DNA of 64,000 bases from Lineus longissimus (GCF_910592395.1 NC_088326.1:4901001-4965000), one strand, 5' to 3'; shown: positions 34,201 to 43,669, counted from the first letter of the stretch. Numbers and translations: made by a program. The notes: generated by a model from the sequence alone, not told the origin.

Positions 34201-34383
34201 TTAAATTAAATTTTCAACATACATCGGGGGTGCTGATGGTAATAATGCTGATCCCAGTAAATCAGGGGTTGGTAATGGTGGTGGGTATGCAGTAAGACTG
34301 TTGTCCCTCAATAATGGTGGCGGATAGTAGTAGTGGTAATGGACAGAGTCCGGAGAGCGGTGCTCGAAATGGTGGTGGTTCAT
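34201..34383 (-). CDS. Proline-rich 60-aa protein with late-domain-like motifs
   Basis: The start ATG (34383-34381) overlaps the stop of the upstream gene as TAATG. The 60-residue protein is His/Tyr-rich at the N-terminus and Pro-rich after residue 18. It ends 'LLPSAPPMYVENLI'. That segment contains PSAP and, overlapping it, PPMY: the P(S/T)AP and PPxY patterns used by enveloped viruses and some non-enveloped ones to recruit TSG101 and NEDD4-type ligases. A double-hairpin repeat (34341-34367) encodes part of the N-terminal region. No homologue is visible in copy B within the window. It is short, so an accidental frame is possible, though the coupled start argues for a real gene. Confidence 0.45.
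   Translation of the reverse strand: MNHHHFEHRSPDSVHYHYYYPPPLLRDNSLTAYPPPLPTPDLLGSALLPSAPPMYVENLI
34341..34367 (+). repeat. Double-hairpin micro-repeat 4
   Basis: GGAC-AGA-GTCC, GGA, then GAGC-GGT-GCTCGA. Both stems are perfect and the loops differ from the other copies. Confidence 0.8.
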
Positions 34384-35042
34384 TATTGTGACTTTAGTTT
34401 CTCTATCATCTCTGTTTGTGCCAGTTTTTTTCCTTCTTCTAAAAAAGTCTTCTTTAAAGATTCCACATCAACAGCTGAACCTGCCTCTCTCTGTTTTTTT
34501 CTGATGGCATTTTTCATGGCAATGTATTTTTCCTTTTCTTTGAGAATCAAAGTAAACTCATCTGTTGAAATGTGTGAATCACTCATGGCCTTACTTACCA
34601 GATCATTGATGGAGTTAAGTTTTGAAATTGCCAACATTCCAATCTTCTCATGTTTTTCAATTTTCTTCAGGATATTTTTTTTCTTCCAACTTAGGGCTGA
34701 GGAGATAATGGTGCTCCCAATGGTCACTCCACCAAGTGCAAAACCTATTGGTGTGGTGATTACACCCGCCAGTGCAGTCACACCAACTGAGCCAGCCGCA
34801 ACGGTTACAAAATTAAGACTATGACTTATGCTCGTAATTACGCTAAATGCTTTTTTGTACTTTGAAAACATCTTTCTTCTAAATTCAATCTTGCTTTCTA
34901 AGAAACTCTTAACCTCACATATTTGTTTTAGTCGGAAAGCCTGAGGGTTACTTCCTGCGTGCTTTTCAGCCCTTTCAGAGTTTAAATGACTTTCAGAGTT
35001 TAAATGACTTAAATCTGGATAACCCTTGTTGTCTCCGTCCAT
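34383..35042 (-). CDS. Membrane-hairpin Polinton protein (219 aa)
   Basis: The start is in TTAAATGG. The N-terminal 40 residues contain two short repeated 'SHLNSE' units. A basic helix follows ('SKIEFRRKMFSKYKKAF'), then a Gly/Ala-rich hydrophobic hairpin at about residues 75-115 ('VTVAAGSVGVTALAGVITTP', 'IGFALGGVTIGSTIISSALS'), then a long charged, probably helical C-terminal region ending 'EKLKSQ'. The C copy (54533-57189) preserves the same order. The hydrophobic hairpin suggests membrane insertion or disruption. This is a recurring Polinton-associated protein of unknown biochemical role. It is one of the few intact genes in copy A. Confidence 0.65.
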   Translation of the reverse strand: MDGDNKGYPDLSHLNSESHLNSERAEKHAGSNPQAFRLKQICEVKSFLESKIEFRRKMFSKYKKAFSVITSISHSLNFVTVAAGSVGVTALAGVITTPIGFALGGVTIGSTIISSALSWKKKNILKKIEKHEKIGMLAISKLNSINDLVSKAMSDSHISTDEFTLILKEKEKYIAMKNAIRKKQREAGSAVDVESLKKTFLEEGKKLAQTEMIEKLKSQ

Positions 35043-35046
35043 TTAA

Positions 35047-35259
35047 TTAGTGGGAATAACTAGAATCAGTTGCTCTGTCATTTCTAGTGTTTGGTGTTGA
35101 TCTTACAGACACTACAGGTTTTTGGAGTACAGCAGGTTTTAAAGGTTTTTCGGGCTCAGTCTCCAACTTTGCCTCTTCTGCTTCTAATTTTCTGTGAAAT
35201 TGTTCTAATCTTTCTTTCCAATTACGTGGTCGTTTTGTGTAACCCCAAGTTCTATTCAT
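35047..35259 (-). CDS. Small Pro/Glu-rich Polinton protein (70 aa)
   Basis: The start is in AATAAATG and the protein opens MNRTWGYTKRPRNWKERLEQ. A charged Glu/Lys segment ('EAEEAKLETEPEKPLKP') and a Pro/Val tail ('KPVVSV') follow. The C-copy relic at 54224-54426 has the same opening (WGYTKRPKNW) and a 'KPVVAP'-type tail. This shows that the gene is a conserved element gene and not a chance frame. It lies 4 bp before the next gene's start. The function is unknown; the size and basic/acidic pattern suggest a structural or accessory protein. Confidence 0.6.
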   Translation of the reverse strand: MNRTWGYTKRPRNWKERLEQFHRKLEAEEAKLETEPEKPLKPAVLQKPVVSVRSTPNTRNDRATDSSYSH

Positions 35260-35310
35260 TTATTCGGATGAAAAAATCAATTTATTACTACAATAAAGTT
35301 TAATAATCTA

Positions 35311-35400
35311 GAGTTCAATTTTAAAATAATCTAATGCACAATAAAGTTCAATAATCTAATGCACAATAAAGTTCAATAATCTAATGCACAATAAAGTTTT
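35311..35400. repeat. 25-bp tandem repeat, 3 units
   Basis: Units contain 'AATCTAATGCACAATAAAGT' followed by 'TCAAT'. The array sits between the HNH-like gene's end and the next gene's start on the minus strand. Confidence 0.85.
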
Positions 35401-35404
35401 CAGT

Positions 35405-36316
35405 TTAAAAATATGGTGAATAAGTCGCCAGTTGAAATTTATGCCTTAAATCCTCTGGCGTAGGTAATTTTACTGCCATTAAATTATGATTTAGACTTGA
35501 AACTTTCACATTCAACTCCATAATAAAATTGACTGCTTCTTGTTGGTTTAATCCATTTTGAAAGATGACGTTGTTTGATAACACAATATCATTAAGTAGA
35601 AACTTATTGTAAAACTCGGGATAAAACCCAAAATACTTGTTTGTTATCCTTTTCCACTCTTCTATCACGTTTTCGTCTCGATAGACAAACCAGTTTTCAT
35701 TATGCTTGTTGATCATAAAGTTAATTGAGCGGTCCAATTGCTCTTTGAAAATCCTCCAGTCGACTGTTGCACTTTTCTATCTGTTTTGTGTTTTAGACAT
35801 TGGCCGCATGTTAAACCAAGAGTAACACAGTTCTGGGTGATCTTTGAATTTCTTGATTGGTAGAACATGATCCAACTCCTCATCTACTATTTGTGATAGA
35901 CCCCTTTGGTAGTTTAACCAATCCCTGAAGAAATCATTGGAACAACCTAGACGAAATGCCGAATTGGGAGATCCATCTTCTTTGGCTATTCTGTTGAGGC
36001 CAACTCTGACTTTGTGTAGGTCATAATTACCACTCTGTCTAAGATAACCTTTGTAGTATGAATTAAAACAAGCTCTACATTTGCCTCTTTTTCCTTCTTT
36101 ACCGAATTCACCATCGCTTAGTAATTTCACTTCTCCACATTTACCGCATGTCTTTGTTTTGGTACCACATGATTTACAGTAGTCCAGTAACTTGCCTCTT
36201 CTGTTCTTTTCAAATTGACTTTCAAATTTAGATGCATCGCACTTAACACATTCCTTACCTGAACCTAAATTAACATTTACTGTACCATAGTTGTTCACTA
36301 TTATTTGACTCTCCAT
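35405..36316 (-). pseudogene. HNH-like endonuclease, one nonsense codon
   Basis: The start is in TTTAAATGG. Residues 20-50 form a CxxC...CxxC finger of the type seen before phage and viral HNH domains ('CVKCDASKFESQFEKN'). A second set of CxxC pairs and 'SDGEFGKEGKRGKCRACFNSY' follow. The HNH-like core is 'EELDHVLPIKKF' and 'LCYSWFNMRPMSKTQNR'. A TAG at 35777-35779 then ends the first frame. The same frame stays open to 35405, and copy B has a Gln codon at that position followed by matching sequence ('KSAKVDY'), so this is a nonsense mutation. The predicted role is DNA cleavage or processing of the element's DNA; the family is inferred from motifs only. Confidence 0.7.
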
Positions 36317-36340
36317 TTAAAGGATAACATTTTTTCACAA

Positions 36341-36924
36341 TTATGTTTTTAGGCTTTTTATGTCTGAAATTGGCAACCATTCATTGAATTTGTCACTGTA
36401 GCCTTTCCATTTCACTAATCCGTATTTTTTACCTTTAGTGGTCTTGTACCTCATTATCTTCTCTATTTTGTACTCTAGTTGGTCAGGATTAGGAACATAA
36501 CTTAATTCTTGTTCGTAAAAATATCCTTGAATTTCTTCCTCTTGGTAATCTTCAAGTTTGTAGACGATTGGATAAGTGAATACTATCTGTCTTATTTGAA
36601 AGACTTCTTCAGTGAAATTGGGCAAGTAGCCTTTGTCGAAAATAGTCTTGTACTTTGAAATTCTGACGCTGTCACCCACCTTGTACTTCGGATCTCCAAA
36701 TGCTTCTTTAAGATGTAGGCCGTAGAGGTTGTACCAGACAGTTCCTTCATTCTCCCTCTTTCAGGCGTCAATTGGTTTCATCCCTATTGAGGAGTGAAAT
36801 GAGTTGTTGTAGCCGCTCATCAAGTCATCTAAGACATCGACCCACTTGTCAGTTTCCTTTGCGGTGAAGTATTTCCACATTTTATCCTTTAAACTTCTGT
36901 TTAATCTTTCCACAACTTCTGCCG
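36341..36924 (-). pseudogene. Polinton integrase, C-terminal fragment
   Basis: The fragment begins at the helix carrying the third catalytic residue ('VVERLN' near 36910), so the two upstream Asp residues of the DDE core are gone. It continues through 'SGYNNSFHSSIGMKPIDA', a TGA at 36763-36761 where copy B has Arg, then an SH3-like region ('GDSVRISKYKTIFDKGYLPN') and a chromodomain ('KYGLVKWKGYSDKFNEWLP'). Its right edge fuses directly to the fragmentary ATPase gene on the opposite strand, so one deletion removed both N-termini and the shared promoter. It cannot be active. Confidence 0.85.
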
Positions 36925-37475
36925 TCACCGATTGCGGTAAGACCCATTTTACTCTTGACCTCTTAGAGAAGGAATATCGTCATAAGTTCCAGAACATAGT
37001 CATTTTCTGTCCCACTTACTTCAGAAATAAGACGTACAATAGGCGATGGATTTACGAAGACAAGAATGTTTTCATTGTCAATCCAAAAGCTGTAGACAAT
37101 AATTTAGACCCTGTGCTTCAATTTGCCACCATGACCTTCAAAGGATCACAGACATTATTCATCATTGACGACTGTGCTAATTTGAGAGACACAAAGAAGA
37201 AGGTGTCTGAGTTATGTAACTTGGCCTTTTCCGGTAGACACTACAATCTGACTGTTTGGTTACTCGTTCAGAAGTACAACTCTGTTGTTAAGGACTTCAG
37301 AGAGAACATAAGGGTTTTAGTCCTGTTTTTCAACAAGGATGAATCGGCAATGAAAGATGCCTTAGAATAAAATAGTGTTATTCCTAAAGACCAGAGGCAA
37401 AAATACATAGATGCCCTTAAAAAGACAAAAGGATCTAAATTAATCATAAAACTAGAACACCCGTATGGTTTTATT
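36925..37475 (+). pseudogene. Packaging ATPase, truncated at both ends
   Basis: It starts in the middle of the Walker A loop ('CGKTHFTLDLLEKEYRHKFQ'); copy B has the full 'GVTNCGKT'. Walker B-like 'TLFIIDDCANLRD' and the downstream 'SGRHYNLTVWLLVQKYNSVV' are retained. GAA to TAA at 37368-37370 stops the frame, which is otherwise open to about 37475, where it collides with the tail-to-tail 152-aa-gene relic. The family is the FtsK/HerA-A32 packaging ATPase, which drives DNA into viral capsids. Confidence 0.85.
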
Positions 37476-37596
37476 CACGTCTCTTCATTTCAGCCTCGTA
37501 GCCATTCTTGTCTAGTGATTTAAAATGGTAGCCAGAACCGGTGAAGGCTTAACCATTCACCAGCGCAGAACCAATCATCATAGCTATGCCTGCCAT
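37471..37596 (-). pseudogene. 152-aa membrane protein gene, 5' fragment
   Basis: The start context is CTAAATGG. The fragment reads MAGIAMMIGSALVNG, a TAA at 37551-37549, then 'AFTGSGYHF' and 'LDKNGYEAEMKR'. It matches the first 40 residues of copy B's 60630-61088 gene, then stops at the junction with the ATPase fragment. The C-terminal two-thirds are deleted. Confidence 0.75.
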
Positions 37597-37614
37597 TTAG
37601 TTTAGTGTAATATT

Positions 37615-37677
37615 AGCCACAGTGAGTAAAGGTTAGGCGCAGTGAGTAAAAAATCAGGTGCAGTGAGTAAAGGTCAA
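37615..37677. repeat. ~22-bp tandem repeat, 3 units
   Basis: Units share 'GCAGTGAGTAAAGGT' or 'CACAGTGAGTAAAGGTTAGG'. The array overlaps the 3' end of the minor capsid relic. Confidence 0.8.
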
Positions 37678-38402
37678 TTGGTACTGTACATCAAAACCAT
37701 TAGGGTCGATAATGTCATTGTTTTCATCTGTTAGGCGAATATTCAACTTGCCAACACTTGATTTGCACGGAATTTCCATGTTATCTCCAAAAGAATATGC
37801 TATCATGTCTCCAAAGTTAGCTTCTTTTATTGGTCTAGTGGCTAAGACATCTGATGGCACACCATTGCTCATTACATTGTTGATGATGTCACAGTGGAAA
37901 ACAAAATAGTCCATTGGTCTAAAATTTATGGGCCTCTCGCTTACAAACTCGCCCTTTGTTGATAAATCTACATCTAAGGGATAAAGCCATTTCGATTTAA
38001 AGCAAAATAATTCATTGCTTTTACCAAAAAACATAATCTGGAAATATTCCGCATTTATTCTCTTAAGCATCTTCATTACTGCCCTACCAGTGGGTTCATC
38101 AACATCAAACTTAACAGAATTTCAGCTTAAACTCTTTTCTTTCAATTCATTTGCAAACACCTTTGAAAAGCTTTCTAGGTCATAGAGACCATCGGGTATT
38201 GTGGTAACTGCCAACGAAAATCCACGCAACTTTATTTCGTTATTTTGTTTTGCTTCACTTATGTTGTAGAATGTACAAGGTATACCTGCAAATGTCAAAC
38301 TGACGCTAATGACATTCTGAATTTCAGTGTTAATATGTATGGTTAAATCATGTGATTCTGTTCTGGGTAGTCACTGGAATTAATGTACACCACGGTTTTC
38401 AT
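37654..38402 (-). pseudogene. Minor capsid (penton-like) protein, broken
   Basis: The start at 38402 is in AATAAATG. The first codons match copy B's 59840-60607 gene. A frame change near 38345, an in-frame TGA near 38126-38124 and a short gap follow. From 38076 the frame is clean, with 'RPINFRPMDYFVFHCDIINN', 'RPIKEANFGD' and the closing 'LNIRLTDENNDIIDPNG' strand pair. The beta-rich pattern and its position after the major capsid gene identify it as the single-jelly-roll minor capsid protein of Polintons. It is non-functional. Confidence 0.75.
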
Positions 38403-38440
38403 TTATTGCACTTAAATTTTCATTTATTGCACTTAAATTC
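38402..38440 (-). promoter_or_regulatory. Duplicated start-site motif of minor capsid gene
   Basis: On the minus strand the block 'TTAAGTGCAATAAATGAAAA' occurs twice in tandem, 21 bp apart. Each copy contains TAAATG, and the second copy's ATG is the gene start. Confidence 0.6.
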
Positions 38441-38676
38441 TATTTGATTATGTTTCTGGGTAAAATACCTTGATCGTAAAAGTATTCCAATGTTACATTA
38501 CTGACTGCTACAGTTCCGCCAAGTTTCAGAATCTCTTCTAAGTTTGCCTGACTTGGCGGGCCAATGGTAATTCTCAAGAATCTCTTAAGTAAATAAGAGT
38601 AACCAATTGTTGCCGTTGACAATAACACACTTTGGTACAGTGTATTGATGATTTCCTTCTTTCCTGGTGTTTCCAT
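38440..38676 (-). CDS. Conserved 78-aa membrane protein
   Basis: The start METPGKKEIINTLYQSVLLS is in AATAAATGG. Residues 15-32 are hydrophobic ('SVLLSTATIGYSYLLKRFL'). Then come 'GPPSQANLEEILKLGGTVAV' and an invariant end 'YDQGILPRNI'. The intact copy B version (59546-59782) and a broken C version (51718-51943) have the same length and position, between the two capsid genes. Conservation in three copies while neighbours decay argues for a real gene. I infer a small membrane or virion-associated protein; no named family is recognised. Confidence 0.7.
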   Translation of the reverse strand: METPGKKEIINTLYQSVLLSTATIGYSYLLKRFLRITIGPPSQANLEEILKLGGTVAVSNVTLEYFYDQGILPRNIIK

Positions 38677-38697
38677 TTATTTTACTGTAAAATAATC

Positions 38698-39955
38698 TTA
38701 ATGTTGCAAGGAAACAATCTGTGAATTTTGAGTGTTAACTTGAGCGTCAGAAATCACAAATATGTGCATTTTGTATGGACCCTTTCAAGATTCTTTTGTT
38801 ATCGACAATTGAATACCATCTTTAGTGTTTTGAAGCTTTTTGCCCGATCCATGTAATCTGTTGTCTTCTGTAGTTCTCAGGTCCGACCAAAGCCCGTAGT
38901 TATTCGAGTTTACATAGTACTTTTTCATAGACATGTTGCAGTCGTAAGTTTTCTTTAACTCTTCGGTCATGAAGTGTTTCTTGATCTCCTCCCATTGATC
39001 TAGCATTCTCATTCCTTCTGGAAACACCTGATTAGCAACTCCTTCGATGGTTATTTGCACTTTTGTGATGTTAGGATTTTCAAACTTTTCAGAATCTCTT
39101 GAACCATCAGTGTAATCAGAGATGAAGAGAAGTAATAGTCCTTTTATGGACATTCGAGGAAAATTGATGTTCTCGTTGATCAGCGATTCATTGGCCGTTA
39201 CTTTGACAGTTTTGAAGTGATCTACCCAGTCGTAATAGATGGAGAAACCTGAATTGTACTTGTTTGTAAGCGTATTGGCTAATCCCTTGTTAGTTACAGT
39301 GTCATATTCAAAACTGATATTTTCAAGTTTGTAATTCATGTTTGCAGTTGTGCTGGTAACGATGATCTCCTCCTTTGGTCGCTAACGTAATCTCGATGAT
39401 CACATCCTCTTGAATTGGAAACTTGTAAATTGGAGCATAGTTGAAAAATAGTTCAAAATCTAACGGTATCTTATACTTGGTTCCAAACACTTTTTTCAGT
39501 GTTTTCTCATCGCTGATTTCACCGGTAACGTCGGCTTCTGCCACACCTGATCTCAACTTTCTAAGATTTTCTGACTGAATACCTTGAAAAACCCTGTCGT
39601 TCCTTTCCTCCTCTGTTAACCACAAATCTTTAAAAATCGAATAATGACTGTATTCATTGAGATCAAATATCTGTTCCGTTCCTCATTTTACCACCATCTT
39701 GGATAACAAGTTTCTGCCGAGATTGTTAACCACGCTGTTCTTGGAATCACCAGAAATGGTGACATCAGCTGACAGAAAAAGAGATCTGGGTACAAAGAAC
39801 GTATTTTCTCTTAAAGCAGGTATTCTAATGTACAATGTTTCTTTTGGATTAGCAGAAGACGGATTGTGTGTAATAATGTGATGATTTCTCTCGGCCTTTA
39901 ATCCGAGTGGAATCTTATGACTCCTTTCAGTGTTGAAAAGTACACCAGTTGTCAT
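38698..39955 (-). pseudogene. Major capsid protein candidate, broken
   Basis: The start context is TTAAATAGAATG. The sequence is collinear over its whole length with copy B's 418-codon gene, e.g. 'IPLGLKAERNHHIITHNPSS', 'RENTFFVPRSLFLSADVTIS', 'EEERNDRVFQGIQS' and 'ANQVFPEGMRMLDQWEEIKK'. Breaks are TGA at 39685-39683 (copy B has Trp there), a frameshift near 39340-39375, and TGA near 38789-38787 followed by an open tail ending 'SLQH'. The gene order (this gene, 78-aa gene, minor capsid) and size support a capsid role. It is inactive. Confidence 0.7.
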
Positions 39956-40010
39956 TCTATTTAATTTACATGAAAAATCAATCTATTTAATTTACATGAA
40001 AAATCAATCA

Positions 40011-41710
40011 TTAATTTGACTTAACAGCTTTAACACCTTCTATTAAACCATAAATTATGGAGCTAACAACAACAATCACTAGAATGACTAGATGTTCAGC
40101 CATGAATCCAACAACTGCACCAACTAATTTCAGGAGAAATGAGACAATAGAACCGATAATTCCCGGTAAAGCCGCAGCTGATTTCTTGGCCAGTTCTTTT
40201 AGCCATTCAGCTAACTTCTTGAGGCCTTCTTTCACTTTATCTGGAATTGATGGTGGTTTATCCGGTGGCGTAGGAGTTGGAGGTCCTGGTTTAGGCACAG
40301 GTTTCAAAGCATTACTGATACTAATACCTAAAGTGGTCAGTATCATAGTCACTGCAGCAACTATTCCAGCAATTGTAAGGCCTTCAACCTTAAAAAGTAA
40401 CTTGATTCTGTCCTTGAGTGGAATCTTTGAATCTGGTCTTTTAACAAAATCTACCCAAAGTCTCTTCCATCTTTTAATTTGTGATTCATACTCATTGTTA
40501 AGGTAATCTAAGCTTCTTTTCTCTCTGTCCAAGACATCCTTTATTTCTTGTTTCTAAAGAGGATCTGTTTCTTGGTCGTGTTGTTCATCAAGGAGTGCAA
40601 TCTTACTGATGAGTCTTGCTCTCGTTTCACCCATCTTTTTTTCATTCAATCTTAATGTTCTAATTGTTCTAGCTTCTTCCTCACCAAATTCTTTTACTAG
40701 TTCTTGATCAGTTGTTTCCATCAGTGTATCAATTAGTGTTTCATGCAAAATATCTCCATCGTAACTTTCCTCGTAACTATTAATTACATCAGTAATTTGT
40801 TCTTCTAAATTTGTTCTCTGTAGTGTCGGTCTATTGATTCGTGTTCTTGACGGTGGCAGCAAGTCATGAACAATTTCCTGCATATCAAATGCAGTACCTG
40901 GTGTTGACATTTGATCAGCACCGCTTAGATGATTAAGGAAAGCGGCTGCTTCTCTTCTCTCTTGTTCTTTCTTTTCAGCTTCAGCTTCTTTTTCTCGTCT
41001 TAGTTCGGCAATACGGCCTGTGCTTTTAAAATAAATATTCATGTCATTTAATTTCTTCATTACTGATTTACCACCAGGAGATTTTTCTATTGTAGAATTG
41101 GCTAAAAGACTACCCTTTTGATCTGTTATTCTAACCCAAACTAGTTCTCCTTGTTCATTGTGCCCTATCATGTAGAGAGTTTCATTTGTTATTCCTTTTA
41201 AGAGCTCTTTACCAGAAATTACAATATCACAATTAAGGTCTTCAGTGATATGTTCATTGACTTCTGCTGCTGTAAAAACAAGTCCGGAAAGACTCTTTAA
41301 AGTTCCGGGTGTAAATTTCTTGGGTTTGTACCCAATAAAATCACTAGATCTAAGCACTTTCAATCTATTATTTTTGGCATCTTTTGCATCCTCTGGCTTG
41401 TCTCTTTCATCAAAAATCTTTCTCATTTTTTCAGATTCCTTCTCAATTCTATCAAGCCAATTTGTTTCGTCAACAGGGTCATTAACACGTGTATTGTTAA
41501 ATGTATCAGCGGAAGTTAGATTTCGAGTATGTGCATCATAAATCCTAGTCATTTCATTCAAAAAATCATTGTCACTATTTGTGATGTAAGTTGTGTCATC
41601 ATCAAACATTGGGGTAATTAATGATGTTTCAGCAGTTCTACTGTTTGCTTCTAAAAACTGATAATTGTCTTAAGTCCTCCATTTGGATATATTCTCCTCC
41701 TTCAGCCATT
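40011..41710 (-). pseudogene. Large Polinton structural/membrane protein, broken twice
   Basis: The start ATG at 41710 lies in AATAAATGG (MAEGGEYIQMEDL). A one-base frame change near 41660 moves to the frame with 'MFDDDTTYITNSDN'. That frame is open for 351 codons to TAG 40556-40554, and is still open beyond it, in the same phase, to 40011. I therefore treat it as one gene of ~550 codons. Features are a charged coiled-coil-like stretch ('RRLEREKEAEAEKKEQERRE' style, near 40980), a Pro-rich linker ('KPGPPTPTPPDKPP'), an amphipathic Lys/Leu helix and two hydrophobic segments near the C-terminus ('HLVILVIVVVSSIIYGLI'). The function is unknown. A membrane-active virion component is plausible. Confidence 0.55.
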
Positions 41711-41787
41711 TATTTTACAATAATAAGAATTAAACTGCCAACAACAGCATAGAGTAAAAACTTGATTGTTTCACGGGTATCATCAGA

Positions 41788-43080
41788 TTAACTGATCACA
41801 GCAGTCTTACTGGTTTCATCAAGCTTTTTAGTCTCTTCAGACTTTTTAGTTTCATCAGTCTTTTTAGTCTCATCAGATTTACTGGTTACAGCAGTCTTTT
41901 TAGTTTCATGTTTAACAGTGCTTAGCTCTTGGGGTGCGGTAGTAGTTGTAGTCTTAACCCTTATTTTCTTAGCAGTTTGACCTTGCATCAATGGAGGAGG
42001 GATAGTCTTTTCATTGTTAATGTCATTCTTAGCAGGATTCAAGTGTTTAGTTGCTACCAGAATATTGTTATTGTAATTATCGATCTTACCGATCTTTAGT
42101 ATCATGTCAGACCCTATGATGTACAGGCCTGGGGCAATTACATAGTCTAATCGTGTGTGAGTGTCCGACAGTGCTTTCTGGTATCTAGCAATTGAGGTAG
42201 GGATATCCACATGCTGTTCAATTGAATCACTTAGCAGCTTGATGAATTCCTTATGTGCGTCTAACTCTGTTCCTGGCTGTCCAGTAATCGGGGTTCTAGT
42301 GAGGGCCTGCGATCCCAGTATACAGTAAACATATGTTCTGATGGAATCATTCAATCATTCTATCCCTGTATTCGAGAAACCTGAGGACTTAAGAGTCATG
42401 AATTGTTGGTATGTTTGACATGGTTTCTGTGTAATGACATCAAATACATTCTTGTGTTGTTTGTCGTGCCACTTAATAAAGCCGTCACGGTACTTGAAAT
42501 CATCCATCCAAGCGTCCCAGTCTTTTGTAAACATCGAGGGCATTCTATTCTCGTGAACTTGCATTAAGAAGAAATTGATTTTCGAATTATTGATGTAATA
42601 GTCAGGATCAGTTATGTTTGGATCGTAATCCGGTACACTCCACGAAGTACATCCGTCATTGTTTGCAAACACTGAAAAATCAAATTCGTCTTATAAGCCA
42701 AACTCACTTAGTAACTCGCCTAGTTTCCTACGGTTTATGTTATTATTTGATTCGTTGAAATTGCTTTCTCCCAAAATGGGGATATCAAGGTTCTTCATAA
42801 TTTTTCTGATTTGATAGTAGGTGTGGAACCTTTAAAATGATCTGATCATTTGATTGCTGCTGTTCAGGTGCTCGAATGAAATGCCACATCCAGTTGTCGC
42901 GAACCAGACAGCCATGTTAAACTGATTCTGGTAGAACGTCAGTGGTTTTTTTTCAAGTCTTTTTCAAGTTTTTTTTCAATTTTAAAAACCCTGGCGTGAT
43001 ATCACTTTCTTGTACTTTGAAAAAGCTGTTTGCAGTAACATGGGCATCAAAGTGATAGAAGTCAAATGTAAACTTATTCT
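41788..43080 (-). pseudogene. Conserved Polinton-associated protein, several stops
   Basis: The 3' half is a clean frame from 42354 to 41788 containing 'NDSIRTYVYCILGSQALTR'. It is in the same phase as the frame 42672-42358, from which a single TGA (42357-42355) separates it. Upstream, the same frame resumes across a TAA/TGA-containing tract with 'MAVWFATTGCGISFEHLNSS' and 'FHTYYQIRKIMKNLDIP'. More distant coding-like sequence ('FDFYHFDAHVTANSFFK') reaches about 43080. The tail is Lys/Thr/Glu repeats ('DETKKSEETKKLDETSK'), 24-bp units at 41810-41900. I recognise the 'LNDSIRTY' block as recurrent in invertebrate Polintons, but no enzymatic function can be assigned. Confidence 0.55.
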
Positions 43081-43329
43081 TATGCTTCGTTGCCAATGGG
43101 TAATACATTATTTATTTTTACTTGAATTTTCCTTCGCATTCAATAATTCAAAGTCAAAAGTGAATGGCATGAGTCAGCTTTCAAACTCGCCCCAATGTCG
43201 AACTTATTTGAATGCATGTTTGTCACTGGATTAGACAACATTTGGTTAGGTCAAACGTTAGCAGATGGCAGCACTGGCGCAATTACTGGTAAATAGGCCT
43301 ACCTGACATTCTCCTATTGGAAAAGTTCA

Positions 43330-43400
43330 ATGGCCGAGTGGGTAAAGCTTGGAGCTTCCACACCTGAGGTTAGGATTTGGCCTGGGTTCTAATCCCGGCG
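43330..43400 (+). repeat. tRNA-like (SINE head) inside Polinton A
   Basis: The A-box TGGCCGAGTGGG matches the polymerase III consensus well, and the B-box GGTTCTAATCC has one mismatch. A stem CTGGG/CCCGG surrounds it. It is tRNA-Ser/Leu-like, but the arms are imperfect and it sits in transposon DNA, so I call it a SINE head. Confidence 0.55.
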
Positions 43401-43555
43401 AAGGAAACATATGAGTCCTGGTTTTCTTTGTGACTAATAGAGCGATCGTAAACTTATCACGCCATGATAAGTTTTTGTCCCAGTAAGATAATTATTTTGG
43501 GGTTAATTTTTTAATGTAACAATTGAATATGCAATTATGATGTCCCTAAAAGCAC

Positions 43556-43669
43556 CCAATTTAAGTCAGTAATAGGGAAATGCGTCGGTTTTTTCTATGT
43601 TAGGTTTTTGGTAGTTTTTGGCATGAAAACAAAGTTGAGGGTAAATCGTACATGCGTTTCCCTATTACT
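43556..43669 (-). repeat. Right terminal inverted repeat of Polinton A
   Basis: Reverse-complement match of 24019-24158, ending CCCTATTACT and followed by the 6-bp duplication AACATC. It also contains its own end reversed (AGTAATAGGGAAA at 43569-43581). Confidence 0.9.

Larger units (their letters stand above)
24019..43669. mobile_element. Maverick/Polinton copy A, complete but decayed
   Basis: Both ends start AGTAATAGGGAAAC (the right end in reverse complement). They are flanked by the same 6 bp, AACATC (24013-24018 and 43670-43675). Inverted termini beginning AG and a 6-bp duplication are the published hallmarks of Polintons, and the gene set inside agrees: polymerase B, retroviral-type integrase, packaging ATPase and capsid proteins. 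Most genes read right to left; four lie at the left end on the plus strand. Total length is 19.65 kb including a nested 2.98-kb LTR-type element, so the original was about 16.7 kb. Nearly all genes carry stops, frameshifts or deletions, so this copy is a fossil. Confidence 0.93.

Noticed and set aside
35311-35400. Replication origin iterons
   Set aside because: Three 25-bp repeats exist, but nothing links them to origin function; Polintons are expected to initiate at their ends.
41272-41310. Ninth double-hairpin copy ('AGTCCGGAAAGACT')
   Set aside because: Stem and spacing do not match the GGAC/GTCC plus GAGC/GCTC pattern.
40011-42672. Alternative genetic code (TAG/TGA read as sense)
   Set aside because: Other copy A genes also carry frameshifts and deletions, and copy B has sense codons at the positions that can be compared, so ordinary decay explains the stops.
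43330-43400. Functional tRNA-Ser/Leu gene
   Set aside because: Good A-box and near-B-box, but imperfect arms and a location inside transposon DNA favour a SINE head.
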